A stretch of DNA of 64,000 nt from the NCBI GenBank assembly GCA_026398875.1, contig JAPLSB010000011.1:1-64000 (forward strand). Direction: 5' to 3'. Made by a program: the position numbers and the translations under genes. Below are positions 1-8,321 of this stretch, one piece after another. Source of the stretch: Gammaproteobacteria bacterium (GTDB taxonomy: Bacteria; Pseudomonadota; Gammaproteobacteria; Nevskiales; Nevskiaceae). Positions within the stretch are counted from its first letter, which is position 1. Each line of letters opens with the position of its first letter. Below the pieces are notes generated by a model. It did not search any database. It was given only the letters and a program-made list of their open reading frames with translations, and was not told the origin of the DNA.

Positions 1-130
1 GCACATCAACCGGTTTGGCGACTACGTGATGGATTTTGAACGGCCCTCAGCACCGATGAATCCTGGCATCAAGATTTTTCAATAACTTCAGTAATTTACT
101 TGCTGTTTTTGATAATTCCGTTCAGATCCC
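1..130 (+). mobile_element. End of a Tn3-type transposon (partial)
   Basis: This segment is visibly more AT-rich than the rest of the window. It carries the last codons of a plus-strand reading frame stopping at 85, then about 45 bases that end where the dehydrogenase reading frame resumes. Read inward from 130 on the minus strand, the end begins GGGATCTGAACGG and its outer 38 bases (93-130) have the length expected of a Tn3-family terminal repeat. Tn3-family transposase genes typically stop just before the terminal repeat, as here. The family assignment is inference, because most of the element lies outside the window. Another transposon or a plain recombination junction is possible. Confidence 0.5.
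2..85 (+). CDS. C-terminal 27 codons of a probable transposase (partial)
   Basis: An open frame enters from the left edge and stops at 83-85. Its visible end reads HINRFGDYVMDFERP and then PGIKIFQ. The phrase is compatible with the C-termini of Tn3-family transposases as I remember them, but 27 residues cannot prove it. The position, directly ahead of the presumed terminal repeat, supports a tnpA end. The adjoining upstream sequence would settle the identity. Confidence 0.4.
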   Translation, partial: HINRFGDYVMDFERPSAPMNPGIKIFQ

Positions 131-747
131 TGCCAAGCCCCAAACAGGCTGCCATCGCCCGACAGCGCATTGGCGGAAATCCCGGTCTGCACGTAGCCGG
201 GGAACACGGTGGTGAAGCGCAGACCGTCACGCCACAACTCCGCGCGAGCCGCTTCGGTGAATCCGGCCAGCGCATGCTTGGCCGCGCTGTAGCCGGTGCG
301 CAGCGGGGCGCCGATGCGGCCGGCAATCGATGAAATCATCACCACATGGCCGGTCTTGCGCGCCCGCATCGACGGCACCAGCGCGCGCGTCAGCGCGACC
401 GGCGCGAAGTAGTCCAGCTCCATCAGCTGCCGGTAGACGTCCATCGAGGTGTCGACCAGCAGGCTGCGCTGCGACTTGCCGGCGTTGTTGACCAGCACGT
501 CGATCGGCCCGAAGCAGCGTTCGGCGCGGGCCGCGGCATCGGCAGCATCGAAATCCATCAGATCGAGCGGCAGCAGCGCGACTTTCGATGGGTCGGCGCA
601 AGCGGCGCGCACCCGCTCCAGCTCGGCTTCCCGGCGTGCACTGAGCACCAGTCTTGCGCCGCGCCGGCCGGCATCGAGGGCCAGCGCCTCGCCGATGCCA
701 CTGGAAGCGCCCGTGATCCAGATCGTTGCGTCGTGCAGAGCCGTCAT
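88..747 (-). CDS. Short-chain dehydrogenase/reductase, 3'-truncated
   Basis: The protein is a 219-residue NAD(P)-dependent oxidoreductase of unknown substrate. It shows the Rossmann motif GASSGIG (13-19), NNAG (87-90), the catalytic serines near 139 and YSAAK (Y153, K157). The start at 747 overlaps the stop of the upstream hydrolase as ATGA, indicating translational coupling. Related enzymes run to about 250-270 residues. Here the recognisable sequence ends near W205/Q206 and the last 13 residues, from GSERN onward, are encoded by the presumed transposon end. The product lacks the C-terminal substrate-binding region and is probably inactive or altered. Confidence 0.85.
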   Translation of the reverse strand: MTALHDATIWITGASSGIGEALALDAGRRGARLVLSARREAELERVRAACADPSKVALLPLDLMDFDAADAAARAERCFGPIDVLVNNAGKSQRSLLVDTSMDVYRQLMELDYFAPVALTRALVPSMRARKTGHVVMISSIAGRIGAPLRTGYSAAKHALAGFTEAARAELWRDGLRFTTVFPGYVQTGISANALSGDGSLFGAWQGSERNYQKQQVNY

Positions 748-1850
748 CGTTGCGCGGTATAGGTGGGAAGCTGTTCTTCGACGCGGCTGAGCCAGTCGTC
801 GAGCGTGTCGAGCAGCACCGGAGCCAGCCCCGGCGCGACGCGAGGATACTCCGCCACTGCGCCCCATTGGCTGCGCACGAACAAGTGATTGACGCCAGGC
901 AGCACACGCACTTCGGCTGCCCGGTTGTCCTGCAGCGCCGCGCGCGCTGGCGCTTCGTTGATCGCCGGTGCGATCTGATGATCGAGTGCTGCGAACAGCA
1001 CCAGCGTCGGCGTCCGGATCTGGCGCAGCGTCGCTGCCGGGTCGTAGGCAAGGATGTGGCGGAACCACGCGGACGTCAGCGATTCGTGCTGGGCCTGCAC
1101 CACTGCTTCGGACATGTGCCGCCGGGCGGCGATGTCATGCAGCGCCTGCAGCAGCTGCCGATCGCGCTCGGCGGCTGTCGGGCTGGCCATGACGATGTCG
1201 AACAGCCGCGACGCTTCGTCGGCGGCCGCAAGCGCATCCGGCTCGCTGGCACCACGATCGATGGCGCCCTGCCGGTTCTGATCGCGGGAAATTTCACGGC
1301 CATTGACGACTGGCGGCGCCAGCAGCACCAGCCAGGCCACTTCGGCACGGCGGGCGGCGATCAGCGGCGCCACCATCCCGCCCTCGCTGTGACCGAGCAG
1401 GCCGATCCGCTGGCTGTCGATGTCCGCGCGATGACGCAGGTAGTCGAACGCCGCTTCGGCATCGGCTGCGAAGTCCATGATCGTTGCGCCGCGCACCGCA
1501 CCGCCGGATTCCCCGACGCCGCGCTTGTCGTAACGCAGCACGGCGTAGCCGGCCGAAGTGAACAACGCCGACAGCAGGCGGAACGGCTTGTGTCCGTACA
1601 TGGTTTCGTCGCGGTCATTCGGGCCGCTGCCATGAATCAGCACCACAGCCGGTACCGGTCGATCGACCGCGATATGCGCGGGCCGCTCCAGCGTGCCCAC
1701 CAGCATCACGCCGGGGCTGCCGCCGGCGAAGCGGACCGCCTCGGCAAAGCGTCCGTCATCGGCAGACAGCCGAAGAGGCGTGATCACTGTGGCCACCGTG
1801 ATGACCACGGCGGCTGCCCATTGCCTGGAACCCTTGATCCATCGCGACAT
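744..1850 (-). CDS. Alpha/beta hydrolase, exported
   Basis: This 368-residue serine hydrolase starts with a basic then hydrophobic segment (residues 1-30) that looks like a signal peptide or anchor, so it probably acts in the periplasm. The oxyanion region is HGSG (73-76), the nucleophile elbow is GHSEGG with S155, and D289 (ALDH) and H321 (GVNH) complete the triad. It resembles dipeptidyl-peptidase-type or acyl-esterase hydrolases annotated as alpha/beta fold, but the substrate cannot be read. It is the first gene of a two-gene unit with the truncated dehydrogenase, joined by a 4-base overlap. Confidence 0.85.
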   Translation of the reverse strand: MSRWIKGSRQWAAAVVITVATVITPLRLSADDGRFAEAVRFAGGSPGVMLVGTLERPAHIAVDRPVPAVVLIHGSGPNDRDETMYGHKPFRLLSALFTSAGYAVLRYDKRGVGESGGAVRGATIMDFAADAEAAFDYLRHRADIDSQRIGLLGHSEGGMVAPLIAARRAEVAWLVLLAPPVVNGREISRDQNRQGAIDRGASEPDALAAADEASRLFDIVMASPTAAERDRQLLQALHDIAARRHMSEAVVQAQHESLTSAWFRHILAYDPAATLRQIRTPTLVLFAALDHQIAPAINEAPARAALQDNRAAEVRVLPGVNHLFVRSQWGAVAEYPRVAPGLAPVLLDTLDDWLSRVEEQLPTYTAQR

Positions 1851-2051
1851 GCGCCCACTCCGTCAGACGCGCTGCTGCTGACGGCGAATGGCGCACTGCG
1901 AAGACCGGTGAGCCGATCGTTCCGCTGTCCATTTGCCGCAACCGCTGCGCTACGGAATGTTGCAGTGCACGAAAAGGGCCATGTCGACGGCCCCGAGCGG
2001 CATTGGGACAAATTGTCCGATCAAATGCGCGCGCAGCCGGTCGATCGGCGC

Positions 2052-5000
2052 TCAGCTCGCCATCGGCCGGCGGACCCGGAACCAAGCGGCGTACAGCGCC
2101 GGCAGGAAGGTCATCGTCAGCAGCGTGGCCACGATCAGCCCGCCCATCAAGGCGGCGGCCATTGGCCCGAAGAAGGCGCTGCGTACCAGCGGAATCAGCG
2201 CCAGCACCGCCGCCGCAGCGGTCAGCACGATCGGCCGGAAGCGGCGCACGGCCGACTCGACGATCGCCGTCCACGGGTCATGTCCGCCGCGAATGTCCTG
2301 GTCGATCTGATCTACGAGGATCACCGAGTTGCGCATGATGATGCCGGCCAGCGCGATCACCCCGAGCAGGGCGACGAAGCCGAACGGCAGGCCGGTGATC
2401 AGCAGGGCGGCGGCCGCACCGATGATGCCGAGCGGTGCGGTCAGCAGCACCATCAGCGTGCGTCCGAAGTGCTGCAGCTGGATCATCAGCAGCAGCAGGA
2501 TCGCGATCAGCATCATCGGCATCTGCGCGTTGATCGAGTCGTTGGCCAGCTTGGACTGCTCCAGCGAGCCGGCAATCGCGATCTCGTAGCCGACCGGCAG
2601 CCGCGCACGGATCGCGTCGAGCTGCTTGTCGATCGCCATCGTCACGTCCGGTGGCTGCGTCCCAGGAAGGTTCTCGGCCTGGATGGTGATCGCCGGCAAC
2701 CGCGAGCGGCGCCAGATCACGCCTGGCTCGAAGATCGGCCGCGCCGTGCCGAACTGCGAGAACGGTACCGACACGCCGCTGGCGGTCGGCATGTAGGCAT
2801 CGGCCAGTTCGCTGATGTTGTCGCGCTCGGACAACGGCTGGCGAGCGACGATTTCGATGTTGCGGTTGGCTTCGCGATAGGTGCCGATGGTGGTGCCGGA
2901 CAGGATCGTCTGGCCGGCGTTGCGCACCTGCTCGCTGGTGATGCCGAGCACGCGCAGCTTGTCCTGATCGATCTCGTCACGGATCACCAGGATCTTCTCG
3001 TGCCAGTTGTCGTGAACATTGCGCGCCAGCGGATTCGCCGCGACGACGGCGCCGACCTCGTCGGCGAACTGCCGCACCACGGTGGCATCCGGGCCCTGCA
3101 CGCGGAACTGCACCGGCCAGCCGACCGGCGGGCCGTTCGGCAACGGATCGGCCTTGCCGCGCACCTCCGGGAACTCGTCGAGCAGCCACTGGCGAATCCG
3201 CGCACGCAGCGCTTCACGCGCTTGCGCATCGCGGGCCACGACCATGAACTGCGAGAAGTTCACATGCGGCAGCTGCTGGTCCAGCGCCAGGTAGAAGCGC
3301 GGCGCTCCGGTGCCGACCCAGGCGGTGTAGTCGACGACATCCGGGTCGTCCTTGAGCTTGGCTTCCATGCGCCGCGCGACGTTCTCGGTGGCTGCGAAGC
3401 TGGAGCCTTCGGCCAACCACAGGTCCACCATGATCTCGTTGCGGACCGAGGCCGGGAAGAACTGCTTGGGGATCAGGCTGAAGCTGGCCACACCCAGCGC
3501 GAATGCCACACCCGTGGCCACCATCACCGTGATCCGGTGCGTGACGCACCAGTCGACCGCGCGCCGCAGCCGGGCATAGAACGGCGTGTCGTACAGCTCG
3601 TGGTGGTCGCCGGCCGGGCGCTCCTTGAGCAGCCGCATGCCGAGCCACGGCGTGACGTAGACCGATGCCAGCCACGAGATCATCAGCGACATGCCGACGA
3701 CCGCAAAGATCGAGAACGTGTATTCGCCAGCCGCGGATTTCGCGAAACCCACCGGCAGGAAGCCGGCCGCAGTGATCAGCGTGCCGGTCAGCATCGGGAA
3801 CGCGGTCGAGGTGTACGCGTAAGAAGCCGCCTTGAGCTTGTCGTAACCCTCTTCCAGCTTTCTCGCCATCATCTCGACGGCGATCATCGCGTCGTCGACC
3901 AGCAGCCCCAGCGACAGCACCAGCGCGCCAAGCGAGATCTTCTGCAGCTGGATGCCGGCCCAGTCCATCGCCAGGAAAGTGACGCCGAGCACGAACGGAA
4001 TGGTCAACGCCACGACCATGCCGGTACGCAGGCCCAGGCTGAAGAAGCTGACCACCAGCACGATCACCACCGCTTCGGCGAGCGACTGCACGAATTCGCC
4101 GACCGCGTGCTTGACCACTTCCGGCTGGTCGGTGATCTGCGCAACCTCGATCCCGACCGGATGATCGGCCTTCAGACGGCCAACCAGCGCATCGAGTTCG
4201 CGGCCGACCTTCAGCACATCGGCGTCCTTTTCCATCACCACGCCGAGCGCCATCGCATCGCGCCCGCGATGGCGGATCTTGGTGCGCGGCGGGTCTTCCC
4301 AGCCGCGATAGACCTCGGCGAAATCGCCGAGCCGGAACGTCGCAGTGCCGACGCGGAAGCGGGTGTCCTCGATCTGCCGGATGCTGTCGTACTCGCCGCC
4401 GACGCGAATGAACAGCGCTCGGTCCTCGGTTTCCAGACGACCGGCCGGCGTGACGATGTTCTGGCCTCTGAGCGCTTCGGCGATCTGCTGGAACGTGATG
4501 CCGAGCTGAGCGAACTTGCGGTAACTGAACTCGACGTAGATGCGCGGCTGCTGATCGCCAAGCAGATCGACTTTCTCGACGCCGGGCACGTTGCCGAGCA
4601 CCTTGCGCGCGTTGTCGACGTACTCCTTCAGCTCGGTATACGTGAAGCCGTCGGCCTCGAACGCATACATGGCGATATAGGTATCGCCGAACTCGTCGTT
4701 GAAGAACGGCCCCTGCACGCCCTGCGGCAACTGGCCCTGGACATCGCCGACCTTCTTGCGCACCTGATACCAGGTCGGACGGATGTCCTTCGGCGGCGTG
4801 TCTTCGCGCAGGAACACGAACACCTGCGACTCGCCGGGCTTCGAATAGCTCTGCGTGCGATCGAGCCACGGCGTCTCGGCAAGCTTTTCCTCGATCCGGT
4901 CGGTGACCTGCTGCTCCATCTCGGTCGCCGTCGCGCCCGGCCAGATGGTGCGGATCACCATGATCCGGAACGTGAACTCCGGGTCTTCCTTCTGACCGAG

Positions 5001-5126
5001 ATTCAGGTACGCCGCGACGCCCGCCATCATCAGCAGCACGACGATGAAACGGGTGAACGAATCGTGCTCGATCGCCCAGCGCGACAGGTTGAAGCCGCCC
5101 TCGCTCGAGGCTTTCGGTGCGCTCAT
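2052..5126 (-). CDS. RND-family efflux pump, inner-membrane permease
   Basis: This 1024-residue proton-driven transporter is the inner-membrane subunit of a tripartite pump. An N-terminal membrane helix (about 25-45) is followed by the first large periplasmic domain, a helix bundle (about 350-520), the second periplasmic loop and a C-terminal bundle. The proton-relay acidic pair lies in TM4 (LLVDDAM, D411-D412). The sequence resembles VexF/TriC-type pumps that often handle lipophilic compounds or dyes. It begins 7 bases after the adaptor gene. No outer-membrane channel gene is adjacent, so a TolC-like protein elsewhere is presumably used. The substrate is unknown. Confidence 0.93.
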   Translation of the reverse strand: MSAPKASSEGGFNLSRWAIEHDSFTRFIVVLLMMAGVAAYLNLGQKEDPEFTFRIMVIRTIWPGATATEMEQQVTDRIEEKLAETPWLDRTQSYSKPGESQVFVFLREDTPPKDIRPTWYQVRKKVGDVQGQLPQGVQGPFFNDEFGDTYIAMYAFEADGFTYTELKEYVDNARKVLGNVPGVEKVDLLGDQQPRIYVEFSYRKFAQLGITFQQIAEALRGQNIVTPAGRLETEDRALFIRVGGEYDSIRQIEDTRFRVGTATFRLGDFAEVYRGWEDPPRTKIRHRGRDAMALGVVMEKDADVLKVGRELDALVGRLKADHPVGIEVAQITDQPEVVKHAVGEFVQSLAEAVVIVLVVSFFSLGLRTGMVVALTIPFVLGVTFLAMDWAGIQLQKISLGALVLSLGLLVDDAMIAVEMMARKLEEGYDKLKAASYAYTSTAFPMLTGTLITAAGFLPVGFAKSAAGEYTFSIFAVVGMSLMISWLASVYVTPWLGMRLLKERPAGDHHELYDTPFYARLRRAVDWCVTHRITVMVATGVAFALGVASFSLIPKQFFPASVRNEIMVDLWLAEGSSFAATENVARRMEAKLKDDPDVVDYTAWVGTGAPRFYLALDQQLPHVNFSQFMVVARDAQAREALRARIRQWLLDEFPEVRGKADPLPNGPPVGWPVQFRVQGPDATVVRQFADEVGAVVAANPLARNVHDNWHEKILVIRDEIDQDKLRVLGITSEQVRNAGQTILSGTTIGTYREANRNIEIVARQPLSERDNISELADAYMPTASGVSVPFSQFGTARPIFEPGVIWRRSRLPAITIQAENLPGTQPPDVTMAIDKQLDAIRARLPVGYEIAIAGSLEQSKLANDSINAQMPMMLIAILLLLMIQLQHFGRTLMVLLTAPLGIIGAAAALLITGLPFGFVALLGVIALAGIIMRNSVILVDQIDQDIRGGHDPWTAIVESAVRRFRPIVLTAAAAVLALIPLVRSAFFGPMAAALMGGLIVATLLTMTFLPALYAAWFRVRRPMAS

Positions 5127-5133
5127 GGTCGGC

Positions 5134-6282
5134 TCAGCCTGCCGGCGTGGCCGACGCAGCCGCCGGCGCCAGAGTCGGGGCCGGGACTGGTGCCGGCGGT
5201 TCGACCAGCAGCTTCACCTTCTGACCGGCGCGCAGCAGCCCCGCACCCGCCGTCACCACGCGCTCGCCGGGCTTCAGGCCATCGCTGATCAAGATTTCGT
5301 TGCGCTGGAAGCCGACCAGCTTCACCGGCCGGAAGCCGACATTGCCGCTGGCATCGTCGAACACCCATACGCCCTGCGCGCCGTTGTTCTCGACATAGGC
5401 GGACAGCGGCAGGTGGATCAGGTCCGGCTGGCTGTTGTCGATGATCCGCACGGTCGCGGTCATCCCGATCTGCATGGTCTTCGGCGGCGCCGCAACGCTG
5501 ACCCGCAGCGCGTACGTGCGTGTCGCGGGGTCGGCGGACTGCGCCAGTTCGCGAATCTGGCCGGCGCTAGGCGAACCGGCAGCGGACCACAGCTCCACGT
5601 CGACCGGCTGGCCGACCTTCAGCCGGGACACCAGTTGCTCCGGCACATTGGCCGCCACTTCCAGCGCGCCGCTGCGCGCCAGGCGGACCACGGTCTGGCC
5701 GGCGGCGACCACCTGCCCGGCTTCACCGTCGGTGGCAGTGATGGTGCCGTCGGCATCGGCGCGCAGCTCGGCGTAGCCGGTCTGGTTGCCGCTGACGCGC
5801 GCCTGGGCGCGCACCGATTCGAGCTGCGCCTTGGCCGCCTCGAAACGGGTCTTCTGGCGATCGAATTCGGCGCGGCTGATGAAGCCGGTGTCGGCAAGCT
5901 TCGAAAAGCGCTCGAAGTCGGCCTTCTCGACCGCGAACTGCGCTTCCTGCGCGCTGACCGTGGCCTGGCTGGCGCTTTCATTCAGCGCCAGATCCTTGGG
6001 ATCAAGCCGCATCAGCAGATCGCCCTTGCGGACCCGGTCACCGACATTGGCCTTGCGGCTGTCGATCTTGCCGGCCACCCGGAATCCGAGGTTCGACTCG
6101 TAGCGCGGGCGCACTTCGCCAGCAAAATGATTCTGGCCATCGGTCTTGCCGACCGTGACCACCACGGTGCGCACGGCCCGGACTTCCGGTGCCGCTTCAG
6201 GCGCCTTGCTGCAGGCAGCGAACAGGGGCAACAACGCAGCACCGATCAGGCCGGTCAGCAACGGATTCGAAAAGCGGTTCAC
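5134..6282 (-). CDS. RND efflux periplasmic adaptor, lipoprotein
   Basis: This 382-residue membrane-fusion protein links the permease to an outer-membrane channel. A lipoprotein signal ends at the lipobox LFAAC (C24). A biotinyl-lipoyl half, a helical hairpin and beta-barrel domains follow, and the tail is Ala/Pro-rich. The start is GTG at 6282, preceded by a good AAGGAG ribosome site at 6289-6294. It is co-directional with, and upstream of, the permease, and downstream of the TetR gene by 86 bases. Confidence 0.92.
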   Translation of the reverse strand: MNRFSNPLLTGLIGAALLPLFAACSKAPEAAPEVRAVRTVVVTVGKTDGQNHFAGEVRPRYESNLGFRVAGKIDSRKANVGDRVRKGDLLMRLDPKDLALNESASQATVSAQEAQFAVEKADFERFSKLADTGFISRAEFDRQKTRFEAAKAQLESVRAQARVSGNQTGYAELRADADGTITATDGEAGQVVAAGQTVVRLARSGALEVAANVPEQLVSRLKVGQPVDVELWSAAGSPSAGQIRELAQSADPATRTYALRVSVAAPPKTMQIGMTATVRIIDNSQPDLIHLPLSAYVENNGAQGVWVFDDASGNVGFRPVKLVGFQRNEILISDGLKPGERVVTAGAGLLRAGQKVKLLVEPPAPVPAPTLAPAAASATPAG

Positions 6283-6323
6283 GGGGACTCCTTCCAGGCT
6301 GCTCGGCCGTCGTCCGGATCTGA

Positions 6324-6333
6324 AGTCCGGACT
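6324..6333. promoter_or_regulatory. 10-bp palindrome upstream of the efflux genes
   Basis: The 86 bases between the TetR gene and the adaptor hold a perfect palindrome, AGTCCGGACT. Next to it is an AT-rich stretch (6336-6356) that could hold a promoter for the pump genes. The palindrome does not match the operator-like repeat ahead of the TetR gene. A regulatory role is only inference; it could equally be part of a weak hairpin with TCCGGA at 6313-6318. Confidence 0.25.
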
Positions 6334-6368
6334 GACGAAACATTGTTTTTCGTTAAACGACGCGCCGG

Positions 6369-6971
6369 TCAGACCGGGCGGGCCAGCAGCGAATCGACGA
6401 GGAATTCAGCCATCAGCGCGGCCTGCCGGCCGCGATCTTCCGAGTAGCGCTCGGCGACGATCTGCGGGTGGCAGAACGAAATCACCGCGTTGAACACGCA
6501 CTGGCAGCGTTCCTCGAGCTTGGTTGACGAAAACTCGCCGCTGCGCGCGCCGTCCTCGATCACCAGGCGGTAGCAGGCACGCACCCGTTCGATGTGGGCA
6601 TCGATCACGCTCCACTGCTCGTGCATCGCGATCGCAACGATCTCGTGGACGCGTGACTCGTTGAGGTACTGCTCGCAGGTGAAGCGATGCCCCTCCATCA
6701 CCAGCCGCTTGAGCCGCTCGGACGCCGGCCGCGACTCGCGGGCAATGCCCTGCGCGATCGCTTCCATCCGCGCCAGCACGACCTCGGTGATCGCCTCGTT
6801 GATCGCCGCCTTCGATTCGAAGAACCGATAGACATTGGCTGGCGACATCTCGCAAGCCTGCGCGACATCGGCGACGGTGGTCTTGGAATAGCCGTAGGCG
6901 CGGAACAGGCGTTCCGCCTCGGTCAGGATGCGATCGCGGATCGCCGGTTGTGTGATGGCTGCGCTTCTCAT
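6369..6971 (-). CDS. TetR-family transcriptional repressor
   Basis: This 200-residue regulator has an N-terminal TetR helix-turn-helix (helices around ILTEAERLFRAYGYSKTTVADVA and PANVYRFF) and a C-terminal ligand-binding domain. It most likely represses itself and the downstream efflux pump. The frame is open to 6995, but the start is placed at 6971 because a 24-bp inverted repeat and the best -10/-35 match lie immediately upstream. With those signals the transcript would begin at or next to this ATG, which suggests leaderless translation. Confidence 0.88.
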   Translation of the reverse strand: MRSAAITQPAIRDRILTEAERLFRAYGYSKTTVADVAQACEMSPANVYRFFESKAAINEAITEVVLARMEAIAQGIARESRPASERLKRLVMEGHRFTCEQYLNESRVHEIVAIAMHEQWSVIDAHIERVRACYRLVIEDGARSGEFSSTKLEERCQCVFNAVISFCHPQIVAERYSEDRGRQAALMAEFLVDSLLARPV

Positions 6972-7006
6972 GTGACGATTGTCATTAATCGTCACTTCGC
7001 CGTCAA
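6972..7006 (-). promoter_or_regulatory. TetR-gene promoter and palindromic operator
   Basis: A perfect inverted repeat with 9-bp arms, GTGACGATT and AATCGTCAC, separated by 6 bases, occupies 6972-6995 and abuts the TetR start codon. On the minus strand a -35 TTGACG (7006-7001) and a -10 GACAAT (6983-6978) are spaced by 17 bases, so the -10 sits inside the repeat. This is the classic arrangement for autorepression. Binding by this TetR protein is inferred from position and symmetry. Confidence 0.65.
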
Positions 7007-7018
7007 CGCCACAAAATT

Positions 7019-7031
7019 GGGGTCAGACCCC
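7019..7031. repeat. GGGGTC-A-GACCCC palindrome
   Basis: A perfect 13-base palindrome, GGGGTCAGACCCC, lies between the divergent TetR and cytochrome b561 genes, with a partly symmetric AT flank. Similar short palindromes are widespread in proteobacterial intergenic DNA, sometimes as REP-like elements, but only one copy was noticed here. Confidence 0.35.
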
Positions 7032-7111
7032 GATTACGAACGGCAGTGAATCGTGTGGCGGTCGCTGCGCCGGAACGGTAGGGTTCGGGGCATCGTCCGG
7101 ACGCTGCCGCC

Positions 7112-7684
7112 ATGCCCATTCGCAATGCACCCTCCACCGCTTACACCGCGACTGCCATCGCGCTGCACTGGCTGATCGCCGCGCTGATCGTCGGCGGCTT
7201 TCTGGTCGGCCTGTACATGACCGGCCTGAAGCTGTCGCCGGACAAGCTGAAGCTGTATTCCTGGCACAAGTGGAGCGGCATCACGGTGCTGGCGCTGGCC
7301 GTGATTCGGATCGTCTGGCGCTGGACCCATCCGGCGCCGGCGCCCGTGGCCGGTCAGCCGCGCTGGCAACACGCTGCGGCTCAAGCGGCGCATCGCGCAC
7401 TCTATGTGCTGATCGTGGCGATTCCGCTCAGCGGCTGGTTGTACAGCTCGGCCAGCGGCTACCCGGTGGTGTACTTCGGCATCAAGGCGCTGCAATTGCC
7501 GGATCTGCTCGCGAAGAACAAGGAAACGGCAGCGGTTCTGAAGGAATTGCACGAACTTCTGAACTGGACGATGGCCGCTCTGGTCACAGTGCACGCTGCC
7601 GCAGCGCTCAAGCATCAGCTGATCGACCACGACGGCACTCTCGCTCGCATGCTGCCGTGGTTGCATCGCCGCCCCCACGCCTGA
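7112..7684 (+). CDS. Cytochrome b561 family protein
   Basis: This 190-residue inner-membrane dihaem cytochrome b is expected to pass electrons between quinones and periplasmic partners. Four hydrophobic helices are visible (about 15-35, 50-70, 90-115 and 145-170). Likely haem-ligand histidines lie in IALHW, SWHKW, AAHRAL and VHAAAALKH. It starts the b561-YceI-YceI run, and the pairing with YceI genes recurs in proteobacteria. The direct neighbour stops 30 bases before the first YceI start, suggesting one transcript. Confidence 0.9.
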   Translation: MPIRNAPSTAYTATAIALHWLIAALIVGGFLVGLYMTGLKLSPDKLKLYSWHKWSGITVLALAVIRIVWRWTHPAPAPVAGQPRWQHAAAQAAHRALYVLIVAIPLSGWLYSSASGYPVVYFGIKALQLPDLLAKNKETAAVLKELHELLNWTMAALVTVHAAAALKHQLIDHDGTLARMLPWLHRRPHA

Positions 7685-7713
7685 ACCCGTCCCGTCCACG
7701 GAAAGCACCCGTC

Positions 7714-8271
7714 ATGAAACTGCCGATTCACGCCGTTCTCACCATCGCGCTGCTAAGCGCCCACGGCGGTCTGCTGGCGGCCGAACGCGCCATCGACCCG
7801 AGCAAAAGCAGCATCAGCGCCGTGTTCACGCAGATGGGTGTGCCGGTCGAGGCGCCGTTCACCCGCTTCACCGGCCGTGTCGATCACGATCCCGCCAAGC
7901 CTGCAGAGGCCTGCGCCTTACTGGAAATCGACACTGCCAGCTTTGATATCGGCGATGACGACTACAACGCCGAAGTCCGCAAGCCGGAATGGTTCGATAC
8001 CGCTCGCTACCCGAAGGCGAGCTTTGTCGCCAACGGCCTGAAGCCGACCGCGGGCGGCAGCTACGAAGCCGTCGGCAAGCTGAGCCTGAAAGGCCGGGTC
8101 GCCGAGCTGAAAGCCCCGGTCGCGATCAAGGCGGAAGCCGGCGGCAGCCGCTACAGCGGTGTCGTGGTGATGTCGCGCAAGGCGTTCGGCGTTGGTGATC
8201 CGGCATGGCAGGACACCGTCGAGGACCCGGTCAAGATCAAGTTCCAGATTTTCGTTCCCGCCGCGCGCTGA
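7714..8271 (+). CDS. YceI family periplasmic protein (first copy)
   Basis: This 185-residue protein has a signal peptide (residues 1-23, cleavage near LLAAER) and a YceI lipocalin-like beta barrel that binds isoprenoid-type lipids in characterised members. The frame extends far upstream, but ATG 7714 fits the signal peptide. It is more divergent from the usual YceI pattern than the second copy, lacking the obvious SxxxPxxxxxH phrase near the N-terminus. It follows the cytochrome b561 gene closely and may work with it in periplasmic electron transfer or quinone handling; that link is inference. Confidence 0.85.
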   Translation: MKLPIHAVLTIALLSAHGGLLAAERAIDPSKSSISAVFTQMGVPVEAPFTRFTGRVDHDPAKPAEACALLEIDTASFDIGDDDYNAEVRKPEWFDTARYPKASFVANGLKPTAGGSYEAVGKLSLKGRVAELKAPVAIKAEAGGSRYSGVVVMSRKAFGVGDPAWQDTVEDPVKIKFQIFVPAAR

Positions 8272-8321
8272 CCGCGGCCCCCTGCTGCAAGCCCTGCCAT
8301 CGACATCCTGAGGATCTGCCC

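Noticed and set aside
726-5288. 1520-codon open frame on the plus strand
   Set aside because: It is antisense to the RND pump, its adaptor and the hydrolase, and its His/Arg/Gln-rich translation is the usual shadow of GC-rich coding in the opposite frame.
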